64,000 bases of DNA, taken from assembly GCA_016124445.1 (NCBI GenBank), contig WGNR01000016.1, forward strand, positions 124,001 through 188,000, in the 5' to 3' direction. The notes under the pieces were generated by a model. That model had not been told where the DNA came from. It did no database searches and saw only the letters and a program-made list of their open reading frames with translations. Of this stretch, positions 1-7,545 are shown in pieces. Origin of the DNA: a bacterium. Lineage in GTDB: Bacteria; Planctomycetota; Planctomycetia; Pirellulales; Pirellulaceae. The stretch's first letter is position 1. Each line of letters begins with the position of its first letter. A program made the translations under genes and the position numbers.

Positions 1-267
1 CGTGATCGCATCCAAGCGAATGTTGATCAACTCCGGCATGGCGAAGTAGAACCAATAGAGCAGGATCAACGCGCTCGCGCCGCGGAACACGGCGATGTAG
101 ATCGAACTGAGCCAGCGCAAGATGGGATCGGTCGAACGGCTCCAGATGCCGAAGAGCACCGATAGCATAATCGCCACTACGCTGCCGCCCAGGGCAATCA
201 GGATCGTGATCCAGAGGCCTCGCAACAGAAACGGCAAGAGGTCGAAGGGAGGCGGAAGGTCACTCAC
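1..267 (-). CDS. ehuC: Ectoine/hydroxyectoine ABC transporter permease (partial)
   Basis: Only the first 89 codons are in the window; the gene runs off the left edge. The translation starts VSDLPPPFDLLPFLLRG and contains a hydrophobic helix (about residues 20-40), then SSIYIAVFRGASALILLYWFYFAMPE, which is the start of the HisM/ArtQ-type permease fold of polar amino-acid ABC importers. The GTG start at 267 overlaps the TGA stop of the upstream binding-protein gene (GTGA), so the two are translationally coupled. The assignment to ectoine uptake rests on the operon partner and the divergent ect genes; another amino-acid substrate cannot be excluded from this fragment. Confidence 0.72.
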   Translation of the reverse strand, partial: MSDLPPPFDLLPFLLRGLWITILIALGGSVVAIMLSVLFGIWSRSTDPILRWLSSIYIAVFRGASALILLYWFYFAMPELINIRLDAIT

Positions 268-1169
268 GGTTGCTGGGCTAACTCCTTTGCCGTGACGTTG
301 CCCGGCAGTGTTGATCGATCAAAGCCAAAAGGCTTCACCAGTTTCAGATGCTCTGGCGAATCGATGAATTTGGCCAACTGCTTGTTAAACGCCTCGCGAA
401 GATCGACGTCTTCCTTGCGAAACCCAAACGCACCGTAGCCGCGAATGGTTTTGCCGTCGATGACTGGATCTTGAAAGTCAGTTGCCTTTTCGATCTCGTC
501 ACTTTGTTGTTTTTGCAGTAGGTCGTTCGCTGTCAGGTCGGTCACCGCCACGGCGTCGATTCGGCCGCCTTTCAGGCCCAAAAGGGCACTGGGGTAATCG
601 GCGAAGACGACGATCTGGTCGTTGCGGACGCCAAGGCTCTCGGCATAGCCTTGCTCGACGCTACCTCCCATCACACCGATCTTTGCCGCTGGGTGGTCGT
701 GGACATCTTCATAGCTGTGCAGATCCAGCGGGTTGTCGGCTTTGACGATGAATGATTCTCCGATGGCGTACGTTGGATTGGAGAATGCGATCTCACGGCT
801 TCGCTGGGGGGTGATATACATGCCGGCCGCGATGATGTCGAAACGTTTGGCTTTGAGTCCAGGGATCAGCGAGCCGAAGTCGGTGACGATCGGCACAACA
901 TTCTTCACGCCAAGCTTGCTCAAGATCACTTTAGCGATCGCAGGAGCTTCGCCGGTTACCTGGTCGGTTTTCGTATTCAGGTAGCCATATGGGGCCTCAT
1001 TGGCGAATCCGATCCGGATCGTGGCGGTCCTTTGAATCCGGGCTAAGGTCGTTTCATTGTTGACGTTGGATCGATTTGCCTGCCAAAAGATCACGCCCAG
1101 AGCTGCTAAAAGTATTAGCAATGCTAATATTCCGGTTAAAGAGATCTGAGACTTCTCTTCATCGAACAT
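264..1169 (-). CDS. ehuB: Ectoine/hydroxyectoine ABC transporter substrate-binding protein
   Basis: A 301-residue polar amino-acid-type periplasmic binding protein (SBP family 3). Residues about 12-30 form one hydrophobic segment without a clear cleavage site or lipobox, so it is probably anchored in the membrane. The mature part begins RTATIRIGFANEAPYGY, followed by the lobe-I motif FDIIAAGMYITPQRSREIAFS and the later GGRIDAVAVTDLTA. Both resemble EhuB, which delivers ectoine or hydroxyectoine to the EhuC/EhuD permease. It lies divergent to ectABCD, about 230 bp away, and overlaps ehuC by 4 nt. The substrate call depends partly on this context. Confidence 0.8.
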   Translation of the reverse strand: MFDEEKSQISLTGILALLILLAALGVIFWQANRSNVNNETTLARIQRTATIRIGFANEAPYGYLNTKTDQVTGEAPAIAKVILSKLGVKNVVPIVTDFGSLIPGLKAKRFDIIAAGMYITPQRSREIAFSNPTYAIGESFIVKADNPLDLHSYEDVHDHPAAKIGVMGGSVEQGYAESLGVRNDQIVVFADYPSALLGLKGGRIDAVAVTDLTANDLLQKQQSDEIEKATDFQDPVIDGKTIRGYGAFGFRKEDVDLREAFNKQLAKFIDSPEHLKLVKPFGFDRSTLPGNVTAKELAQQP

Positions 1170-1248
1170 TGATAAGTTCGTTTCGTAACAAATTATCAGA
1201 AAACATGTTATGGATTATCCGTGATCTTGTGGAAACCCGTGACTAACC

Positions 1249-1337
1249 ATTGCCCTTCTGCAAGCAATCTGCTAGATTCTAAAGCCAATTAGTTGCTACA
1301 GCAACCATTGCTGCAGCGAAAATTGCGAGTCGCAATT
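1249..1337 (+). promoter_or_regulatory. Putative ect promoter with palindromic operators
   Basis: A sigma70-like promoter is visible: TTGCCC (1250-1255), 17-bp spacer, TAGATT (1273-1278). Three inverted repeats share TTGC/GCAA half-sites: ATTGC-N10-GCAAT at 1249-1268 over the -35 element, GTTGCTACAGCAAC at 1292-1305, and AATTGCGAGTCGCAATT at 1321-1337. The last two have loops of 2 and 1 nt, too short for RNA hairpins, so DNA operators are more likely. MarR-family dimers bind such palindromes, and a MarR gene sits at the far end of the ect cluster. A further TGATAA/TTATCA pair lies at 1170-1198, on the ehuB side. Confidence 0.5.
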
Positions 1338-1400
1338 GTCTCAATTCCCCTCATGCGAGCGGGTACGATTCGTAATGAAGTGATCCTTGCTAGGAGGTAG

Positions 1401-1892
1401 ATGTCCCGGATGAATATCCGGAAACCGCGCGTCGAAGACGGCGTCAAACTTCGCCAACTGATCGCAGAGAGTGACGAGATGGATGACAACTCGTGCTACC
1501 TGTATCTGCTGCTGTGCCGTGATTTCGCCGATACGTGCGTCGTGGCAGAGCAAGATGGCGAGGTGGTGGGATTTGTCACCGGCTACGTTCCCCCTACCAG
1601 ATCTGCTTCGTTGTTTGTGTGGCAGGTTGTCGTCGCCCCGGTGGCAAGACGCCAGGGCTTGGCGGCCCGCATGTTGGAAGCACTGATCAATCAATTCCCC
1701 GGCGAGAGGCTCGAGTGGGTCGAGGCGACCATCACGCCTGACAACCAGCCATCGCGGCGGCTATTCGCTTCCCTGGCACGCAAGCTCCAAACCGAAATCA
1801 ATTTCAGTAGCTGTTTCCGTGCCGAGCACTTTGGAAACTTCTCACACGATCCGGAAGAACTTTGCCGGGTCGGCCCCATTGGCCCCAACTGA
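1401..1892 (+). CDS. ectA: L-2,4-diaminobutyrate N-acetyltransferase
   Basis: EctA acetylates L-2,4-diaminobutyrate at the gamma-amino group, the second step of ectoine synthesis. This 163-residue GNAT protein has the family block RKPRVEDGVKLRQLI and SDEMDDNSCYLYLLLCRDF, and the acetyl-CoA-binding pyrophosphate loop ARRQGLAARML (about residues 92-102). An AGGAGG Shine-Dalgarno sits at 1392-1397. It is only 3 nt from the ATG at 1401 but 12 nt from a second in-frame ATG at 1410 (MNIRKPRVED), so the true start may be 1410. ectB begins 8 nt after the stop. Confidence 0.95.
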   Translation: MSRMNIRKPRVEDGVKLRQLIAESDEMDDNSCYLYLLLCRDFADTCVVAEQDGEVVGFVTGYVPPTRSASLFVWQVVVAPVARRQGLAARMLEALINQFPGERLEWVEATITPDNQPSRRLFASLARKLQTEINFSSCFRAEHFGNFSHDPEELCRVGPIGPN

Positions 1893-1900
1893 GAGAAAAT

Positions 1901-3181
1901 ATGAATATCGTTGACCGAATGGAATCAAACGTCCGAAGTTACTGCCGATCGTTCCCGGTAACGTTCAAGTCGGCTAAAGATCATTTGATGATCGATAGCC
2001 ACGGCAAGTCGTACATCGACTTCTTTGCCGGTGCCGGTTCGCTGAACTACGGCCACAATAACGATACGTTGAAGCGGGCACTGATCGAGTACATCCAGCA
2101 GGATGGCATCACCCACGCCCTCGATATGACGACGGTTGCCAAGAAGCGGCTCTTGCAGTCGATGCAGGACGTCCTGTTTGCTCCGCGCGGCATGGATTAC
2201 AAGGTGATGTTCCCTGGACCGACAGGGACGAACGCGGTTGAAAGTGCCTTGAAGCTGGCCCGGAAGGTTACCGGTCGCCGCAATGTCATTTCGTTTACCA
2301 ACGGCTTTCACGGGATGACCCTCGGGTCGCTGGCAATCACTGGCAACTCGGGCAAGCGTGCCGGTGCCGGCGTCTCGTTGCATGACACGACCCACATGCC
2401 GTTTTGCGATTACTTCGATGCCGAGACCGATACGATCTCGATGATCGAAAACTACCTGGCCGACAACAGTAGCGGGATCGACAAGCCAGCGGCGTTCATT
2501 CTAGAAACGGTTCAGGCCGAAGGGGGCGTCAACGTCGCCTCGAAAACTTGGCTCCGCCGGATCGCCGAACTGGCCCGCAGCTCAGGGGCTTTGCTGATTC
2601 TGGACGACATCCAGGTTGGCTGTGGTCGAACCGGGCCATTCTTCAGCTTTGAATTCGCCGACATCGAACCAGATATTGTCTGTCTGTCGAAGTCACTTTC
2701 TGGTTACGGTCTTCCGTTGTCGGTCGTGCTCATGAAACCGGAGTTCGACGCGTTTCATCCCGGCGAGCACAACGGTACCTTCCGAGGTCACAATCCCGCG
2801 TTCGTGACGGCGGCGACGGCAATAGAAACCTACTGGCGCGACAATCTGCTTTCCAAGGCAGTGCACGAGAAAGCCCGGATAATCAAGGATACGTTCCTCG
2901 ACCTGGCCGATCGGTACGACGGCAGCGTCCGTGGTCGGGGTATGATCCAGGGAATTGAATTCCCTGATCACTCGCTGGCGAGTAAGATTTCGCAGACGGC
3001 GTTCAGTCGCGGGCTGATTGTCGAAACGGCTGGTCCGAACGACGAAGTGCTGAAGGTGTTGCCGCCGCTGACGATCGACTTGGATGCCTTGAAGGAAGGC
3101 CTTCAGATCATTACCGATGCGATCCACGAGAATCTGAAATCGGTTGTCACGACCAAAACAGCCGTCGCGGCCAAGTCGTAA
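1901..3181 (+). CDS. ectB: Diaminobutyrate--2-oxoglutarate transaminase
   Basis: EctB converts aspartate semialdehyde plus glutamate to L-2,4-diaminobutyrate, the first dedicated ectoine step. The 426-residue protein is a class III PLP aminotransferase: GPTGTNAVESALKLARK (about 107-123), LLILDDIQVGCGRTG (about 231-245) with the cofactor-nitrogen aspartate, and the Schiff-base lysine in CLSKSLSGYG (K264). I use the ATG at 1901 (MNIVDRMESNVRSY) because it matches the usual N-terminus and family length; an upstream in-frame ATG at 1862 lies inside ectA. A strong terminator-like hairpin follows the stop. Confidence 0.96.
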   Translation: MNIVDRMESNVRSYCRSFPVTFKSAKDHLMIDSHGKSYIDFFAGAGSLNYGHNNDTLKRALIEYIQQDGITHALDMTTVAKKRLLQSMQDVLFAPRGMDYKVMFPGPTGTNAVESALKLARKVTGRRNVISFTNGFHGMTLGSLAITGNSGKRAGAGVSLHDTTHMPFCDYFDAETDTISMIENYLADNSSGIDKPAAFILETVQAEGGVNVASKTWLRRIAELARSSGALLILDDIQVGCGRTGPFFSFEFADIEPDIVCLSKSLSGYGLPLSVVLMKPEFDAFHPGEHNGTFRGHNPAFVTAATAIETYWRDNLLSKAVHEKARIIKDTFLDLADRYDGSVRGRGMIQGIEFPDHSLASKISQTAFSRGLIVETAGPNDEVLKVLPPLTIDLDALKEGLQIITDAIHENLKSVVTTKTAVAAKS

Positions 3182-3197
3182 ACCAAGAGAAATCCGA

Positions 3198-3232
3198 GGG
3201 GGCCTCTACTGCGGTAGGGGCCCTATTTTTTT
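3198..3232 (+). terminator. Intrinsic terminator/attenuator between ectB and ectC
   Basis: The arms GGGCCTCTAC and GTAGGGGCCC form a 10-11 bp stem (one G-T pair) around a TGCG loop, directly followed by seven T (3226-3232). It lies 17 nt after the ectB stop and inside what is otherwise a collinear ectABCD cluster, so it should lower, or condition, transcription of ectC and ectD. Confidence 0.75.
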
Positions 3233-3293
3233 AGGGACCAATGCGCGTCCCGCTATCCCATCCAACATAGGATCTAACAGAGAGTACGCAGAA

Positions 3294-3689
3294 ATGATCG
3301 TTCGCAGCCTTGACGATATCAAAGGGACCGAAAGTGACGTCGAAGGTGGAAACTGGGCCAGCCGTCGGCTGCTGTTGGCTCGTGATGGCATGGGCTTTTC
3401 GCTGCATGACACGATCCTGCGGGCAGGGACGACGACGCCGATTCACTACCAGAATCACTTGGAAGCGGTCTACTGCATCGAGGGACATGCAACGGTTGAG
3501 CTGGTACCCAGCGGCGAGAAGTTCGAGATTAAGCCAGGCACCGTTTACGCACTGAATCTTAACGACAAGCATCTGCTGACCGCGCATGTCGACACGCGAA
3601 TGGTCTGCGTCTTCAATCCAGCCGTCGTCGGCAACGAGGTGCACGACGAGAATGGCGTTTATCCTGCACCAGAGACGGCGCAGAGCTAG
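3294..3689 (+). CDS. ectC: L-ectoine synthase
   Basis: EctC cyclises N-gamma-acetyl-diaminobutyrate to ectoine. The start at 3294 (MIVRSLDDIKGTE) matches the family N-terminus and gives 131 residues; an open frame continues upstream into ectB but crosses the terminator and is not family-like. This is a cupin with the expected iron ligands visible at family positions: E57 (in HLEAVYC), Y85 (in TVYALNLND) and H93 (in DKHLLTA). It lies 112 nt after ectB, behind an intrinsic terminator, so it may need readthrough or its own promoter; I see no clear one. Confidence 0.96.
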   Translation: MIVRSLDDIKGTESDVEGGNWASRRLLLARDGMGFSLHDTILRAGTTTPIHYQNHLEAVYCIEGHATVELVPSGEKFEIKPGTVYALNLNDKHLLTAHVDTRMVCVFNPAVVGNEVHDENGVYPAPETAQS

Positions 3690-3835
3690 AGCGAATTTCC
3701 ACCCACGCCACTGGGCAGTTTCCCCAAAGCTGCCCAGTGGTTTGCTCGCATCCCATCTTCGTTCGCGGCGGCATTGGCGATTGCAGCGATTCCGCCCTGT
3801 CAGAATCGAACACCCCAGTACCATCATGCAGAAAA

Positions 3836-4717
3836 ATGCTTCCAACCCAAACGCTTGCAAGGGATCCGTACGCTTCGAGAAATGTTGATCAATGGGAGCT
3901 GGCTCCGCGGCTCGATCCGGTTTTGTGGGATCCTGCAACGCCGGGGCCACTTTCGGCGGAACAGCTTGTACGATTCGACGAATCGGGGTTTTACGGGTTT
4001 GAACGTCTCCTCTCGGAGGAGCGGGCGAGTCAGCTGCTGACCCGTGCTCGTCATTTGCAGCTTACGCTCGACCCGAATCTGGACGAGGTCATCTCGGAGC
4101 CTGCCAGCCAGGAAATCCGTTCGATCTTTCGTGTCCACAGGCTCGACGAAGCGTTCGCAGAGACTTGCCAGGACGAGTCGATCGTGGGCATGGCGCGCCA
4201 GATTCTGGGGAGCGAGGTTTACTTGCATCAGACGCGAATCAATTTCAAGCCGGCTTTTCGCGGCAAAGAATTCTTCTGGCATTCCGATTTCGAGACCTGG
4301 CACATGGAAGACGGCATGCCCAGGATGCGGGCTGTCAGTATCTCGATCAGTTTAACGGAGAACACTAAGCTGAACGGTCCGCTGATGCTGATACGGGGAT
4401 CGCATCGTACGTTTGTCCGCTGTGTGGGTGAGACGCCGGAAGAGCATTTTCGCAGTTCGCTGAAGAAGCAGGAATTTGGCGTTCCCAATCGAGAAGCATT
4501 GCAGTTGTTGGTCGAACAAGGCGAACTGGTCGCTCCCCATGGACCTGCCGGTTCGGCGGTGATGTTCGACTGCAATACGATGCATGCTTCTGCCGGAAAC
4601 TTGAGTCCCACGCCACGCACGAATCTATTCCTGGTCTTCAATAGCGTTGAAAACCGATTGGTGGAACCATTTGCAGGTACGCCGCCCAGGCCAGGGTTTC
4701 TCGGGGAACGTGACTAA
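3836..4717 (+). CDS. ectD: Ectoine hydroxylase
   Basis: EctD is a 2-oxoglutarate/Fe(II) dioxygenase that converts ectoine to 5-hydroxyectoine. The signature FFWHSDFETWHMEDGMP (about 147-161) supplies iron ligands H149 and D151. The distal ligand is H250 in DCNTMHASAGN, and R261 follows in TPRTNLF as the expected 2-oxoglutarate anchor. I chose the ATG at 3836 (MLPTQTLARDPYASR), giving 293 residues, close to the usual 300; an upstream in-frame ATG at 3737 adds 33 residues with no family similarity. The 3' end overlaps the convergent MarR gene by 4 nt. Confidence 0.94.
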   Translation: MLPTQTLARDPYASRNVDQWELAPRLDPVLWDPATPGPLSAEQLVRFDESGFYGFERLLSEERASQLLTRARHLQLTLDPNLDEVISEPASQEIRSIFRVHRLDEAFAETCQDESIVGMARQILGSEVYLHQTRINFKPAFRGKEFFWHSDFETWHMEDGMPRMRAVSISISLTENTKLNGPLMLIRGSHRTFVRCVGETPEEHFRSSLKKQEFGVPNREALQLLVEQGELVAPHGPAGSAVMFDCNTMHASAGNLSPTPRTNLFLVFNSVENRLVEPFAGTPPRPGFLGERD

Positions 4718-5223
4718 GGCAGACGCCGTTCGTCTCGCGGTTCGAGTTCCGCGGCAATCACCGGTTCGGCAGCCAGGTCGGCTGCTTCCATCAGGTCGAC
4801 TACTTGCTCGAGCGAATCAACCAGTTGCCGTTGTTGCTCTTCGCCCAACGAAGTTACTCGGCTGACGAATTGTTCCTGCAGCGGCGTCGGAATTCCGGCC
4901 AGCCGCTGCTTACCGGTTTCGGTCAGATGGATCAGCACGCGCCGACGGTCAGTGCTGTTGCGAACACGCTCGATCAGTTGGGCGCGCTCCATCCGTTCCA
5001 GAATTCGCGAGACAGTCGCCGCGGCGAGGCCAACGCGGCTGGAAACGAGGGCTGCGGTCACTTCGTCACGCTCTAGGGCCAAGTCACGGATGGCACGCAG
5101 GCATAGCAGTTGAGGAAGCGTCAACCCAGAGTTGCGGGCCAGCGACCGAGAGTAATGCGATGTCTTCAGAATCACTCGCCGAATGGCCCGCAGCATGCGT
5201 TCGACAAGGTCATTTTCTTCCAT
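4714..5223 (-). CDS. MarR-family regulator, probably of the ect genes
   Basis: A 169-residue winged-helix protein of MarR type. The core LTLPQLLCLRAIRDL, AALVSSRVGLAAATVSRILERMERAQLIERVRNSTDRRRVLIHLTETGKQRL shows the recognition helix and the DRR wing. It faces ectD and overlaps its 3' end by 4 nt. MarR-type regulators (EctR/CosR) are known to repress ect operons in other bacteria, and palindromes suited to a MarR dimer lie in the ectA promoter region, so a role in ect control is a reasonable inference. No matching palindrome is evident ahead of this gene itself. Confidence 0.85.
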   Translation of the reverse strand: MEENDLVERMLRAIRRVILKTSHYSRSLARNSGLTLPQLLCLRAIRDLALERDEVTAALVSSRVGLAAATVSRILERMERAQLIERVRNSTDRRRVLIHLTETGKQRLAGIPTPLQEQFVSRVTSLGEEQQRQLVDSLEQVVDLMEAADLAAEPVIAAELEPRDERRLP

Positions 5224-5357
5224 CGGCGAGTAAGAAGTCAGAGAGAAATCGAGTGGTCCTACAACGTCCTCAATCTAGTCCCCGCTGCTGATTATGTCGA
5301 TACCTCGCCAGGCGGCTGATCGCTAAGTGTTCCGCGAGTGATCGAAGTGTTACCAGT

Positions 5358-5615
5358 CTACGGATTCTCGGGCGAACGATAAGGGTTGTCGGGATCGTCA
5401 TCGGCATGTTGCAGTGGTTTCGGCGTCGGTGGTGTTCCGACCACAACGAAAAGTGATGCAATACGCGGAAGCGTGAAGATTACGGCAATAGCCAGGAAGA
5501 TCATCACCATCTTGTCACGTTCGCTGCCTGAACCGGGAGCGTAGGTCACGGCGCTGTACAAAAAAGCGATTAACAATGCGATAACGGTCAGGATGGTGCT
5601 CAGGGAAATCCACAT
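5358..5615 (-). CDS. Small membrane protein with NPYRSPE tail
   Basis: An 85-residue protein with two predicted membrane helices (about residues 4-26 and 38-58) and a polar proline-rich C-terminus ending DNPYRSPENP. I recognise the short NPY(R/Q)SP motif from many planctomycete small membrane proteins, but its role is not known to me. It follows the CPXCG gene directly: the stop of that gene is adjacent to this ATG, so the two are probably co-transcribed with the TIGR04222 gene upstream. Confidence 0.65.
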   Translation of the reverse strand: MWISLSTILTVIALLIAFLYSAVTYAPGSGSERDKMVMIFLAIAVIFTLPRIASLFVVVGTPPTPKPLQHADDDPDNPYRSPENP

Positions 5616-5813
5616 CTAATCGTAGTCCTGCTCGGGTTCCGCCCAGGCGGTTGCCTCTCCTTTTTCGTCAATCTCGACATGAATCACATGCGGGCGACAG
5701 CAAACCGGGCAGTCTTCGACGAACTGCTGCTCATGCCCTTGCGAGATATCCAACGGAATGATGATCTCTTCGCCGCACGCATTGCACGTATAGCTGATTT
5801 CTGTCTGCATCAT
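5616..5813 (-). CDS. CPXCG-motif cysteine-rich small protein
   Basis: A 65-residue acidic protein with two cysteine clusters, CNAC (C10, C13) and CPVC (C35, C38), as in the small Cys_rich_CPXG family, and therefore likely a zinc ribbon. The family's function is unknown. It starts with two consecutive ATG codons and sits between the TIGR04222 gene (24 nt upstream) and a small membrane protein gene (directly abutting), so all three probably form one operon. Confidence 0.8.
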   Translation of the reverse strand: MMQTEISYTCNACGEEIIIPLDISQGHEQQFVEDCPVCCRPHVIHVEIDEKGEATAWAEPEQDYD

Positions 5814-5837
5814 AGCTCAATCCTTTTTGGTTGATTG

Positions 5838-7328
5838 CTAATCTCCGCCACAGCCACTGCCGCAGCTGCTACCGCAACTGCTTCCTCCACAACTCGTGCC
5901 ACAGCCACTACCTCCACAACCAGTGCTGCAGCCAAACGAACTCCAACCTCGCTGGTTTAATCGGGACCGATTCACGGCATCGGAAAGGTATCCAAGCATT
6001 CCGATGGAAAAAGCGGTCGCACCAAAGATTCCGGCAGCGAGGAAGACTTCGTCCGCCGACATTTTCGAGGAACTCTTGATGCTTGGATTTAAACCCATGT
6101 GATGTTGGCGGAGGCTATCGTGGATTTCGTTCCCCTTGGCAGTGCGAAAACCGCGCCGAAATAGGAGCACCATGAAGATAAAGCTGGCGATCGTAATGAG
6201 GACGAGATACATGACCGGTTTGTCGCGGCTGATACCAATGCAAATCTTAGCAACACCCAGGCCCGCAATACCGAGCATGATCAGCGGCGGCAACCAGCGG
6301 CGGACGATCGGTTCACAAGGGTTCGGTTCAATCAGCCCCATCTCTTGCAGGATGGCACCTTCTTCTTGGGCGAGCGGCACGACTTTCATCACCAGCTTGC
6401 CAATTTCTTCCGGTTTACAATCGGGGGCTAGTTCGTAAATCTTCTTTTCAATCGGTGTAGCGTCTACCGGCAAAGGGCTGACGGTGGACAAAAGGTACTG
6501 CTTGTTTGGCGGAGAACCACCGGGAAGCTCTCTCATATCGAGCACACCTTGATCCAGCATCTTGGCCAGCGTTGCCAGGACCAGGCCTTTGGGACCTTGG
6601 GCCAGATATACCTTCTTGCTGTCGGTATCCACTTCCGGGGGAATCGGTGGGTCATGCAGTGGATAGAGAAATCGAATCCCGGTGGCCAACACCAGGCAGC
6701 AGCCAAAGAGCAAGCCGATGAATTTGAGAAACGTGGGACCGTTGAAGTCGAAGGGGGTGAAACCTCCGGGAGCCTCTGCCGCACAGCCGCCCAACGTGAT
6801 CAGCGGCAAGCCAACTAGCAGGGCGAAGGTCAGCCACTTGAGTGGGTTGCGAGGGATGATGAAATACTCGCTTGCGTTGACCCAGCGGCTATCGGCGGCC
6901 GACTCAAACTGTTTGCCGGGGGGCGGCCAGATGTCTTCGGGAGGCCTGCTGCCGAAGTAGTGCTCATAGCTTTCGATTGTTTTGGTGTACCAGTCGTCGA
7001 ATTTTTCGGTTTCGGATTCTCCACCCAGTGTGGGGCAGTGATGCAGCGGCCGGGGAAGGATCTCGCCGCACATCCGTTCCCAATACGACTTGGTATAGGT
7101 TAGATGCAAATGCCAGGCTTGATCGATCGCCTCGCTGGGCGAGATCGGGTGACCAGCGACTGTCGAGAGAAACAGGAACCGGCGGTACTCGTCGATGACC
7201 CTCTGGGCATATCCATGCCGCCAGCCGTTCTCGCGCGCAAGCCGCGCCGAGAAGGTCAACGTCGCTCCTGGCTCGTCGAAGCTGAATCGGGCAATCCGAT
7301 TCCATAACTGGTTGGCTTCGGCTTCCAT
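5838..7328 (-). CDS. TIGR04222-type membrane protein with Cys/Gly-rich tail
   Basis: A protein of about 496 residues. The N-terminal soluble part resembles the glycine-rich-domain-like (GRDP) region (QAWHLHLTYTKSYWERMCGEIL). It is followed by membrane helices, a central winged region (KKVYLAQGPKGLVLATLAKMLDQGVLDMR) typical of TIGR04222 proteins, more helices and a low-complexity tail of GCGG/SCGS repeats. The inner ATG at 7328 (MEAEANQLWNR) is preceded by AGGA at good spacing, so I prefer it to the ATG at 7388. The function is not known; the cysteine-rich tail could bind metal (inference). Confidence 0.72.
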   Translation of the reverse strand: MEAEANQLWNRIARFSFDEPGATLTFSARLARENGWRHGYAQRVIDEYRRFLFLSTVAGHPISPSEAIDQAWHLHLTYTKSYWERMCGEILPRPLHHCPTLGGESETEKFDDWYTKTIESYEHYFGSRPPEDIWPPPGKQFESAADSRWVNASEYFIIPRNPLKWLTFALLVGLPLITLGGCAAEAPGGFTPFDFNGPTFLKFIGLLFGCCLVLATGIRFLYPLHDPPIPPEVDTDSKKVYLAQGPKGLVLATLAKMLDQGVLDMRELPGGSPPNKQYLLSTVSPLPVDATPIEKKIYELAPDCKPEEIGKLVMKVVPLAQEEGAILQEMGLIEPNPCEPIVRRWLPPLIMLGIAGLGVAKICIGISRDKPVMYLVLITIASFIFMVLLFRRGFRTAKGNEIHDSLRQHHMGLNPSIKSSSKMSADEVFLAAGIFGATAFSIGMLGYLSDAVNRSRLNQRGWSSFGCSTGCGGSGCGTSCGGSSCGSSCGSGCGGD

Positions 7329-7545
7329 GACATCGATTCCTGTCGCAAGGAAGAGAAACAGGCAGAATGGGGAGGAGTGGGACTCCAAAGGTTGATGGTG
7401 CCTTCCATCGCATATATTTTAGAGAATATCCTACCTGCGATGCGACTCTGAAATTGGCGTTGGCAAGTAAAGTTTGTTTGCTGTCGCTTGGGGGTTGCTT
7501 TGTATTGTTTCCGTTCGCTCTGCCAACTTCTCCAGGACCAACTCC

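Noticed and set aside
5838..5960. Short tandem GC-rich repeats, considered as a CRISPR or VNTR
   Set aside because: They encode the in-frame Cys/Gly/Ser tail of the TIGR04222 protein; unit length and spacing do not fit CRISPR.
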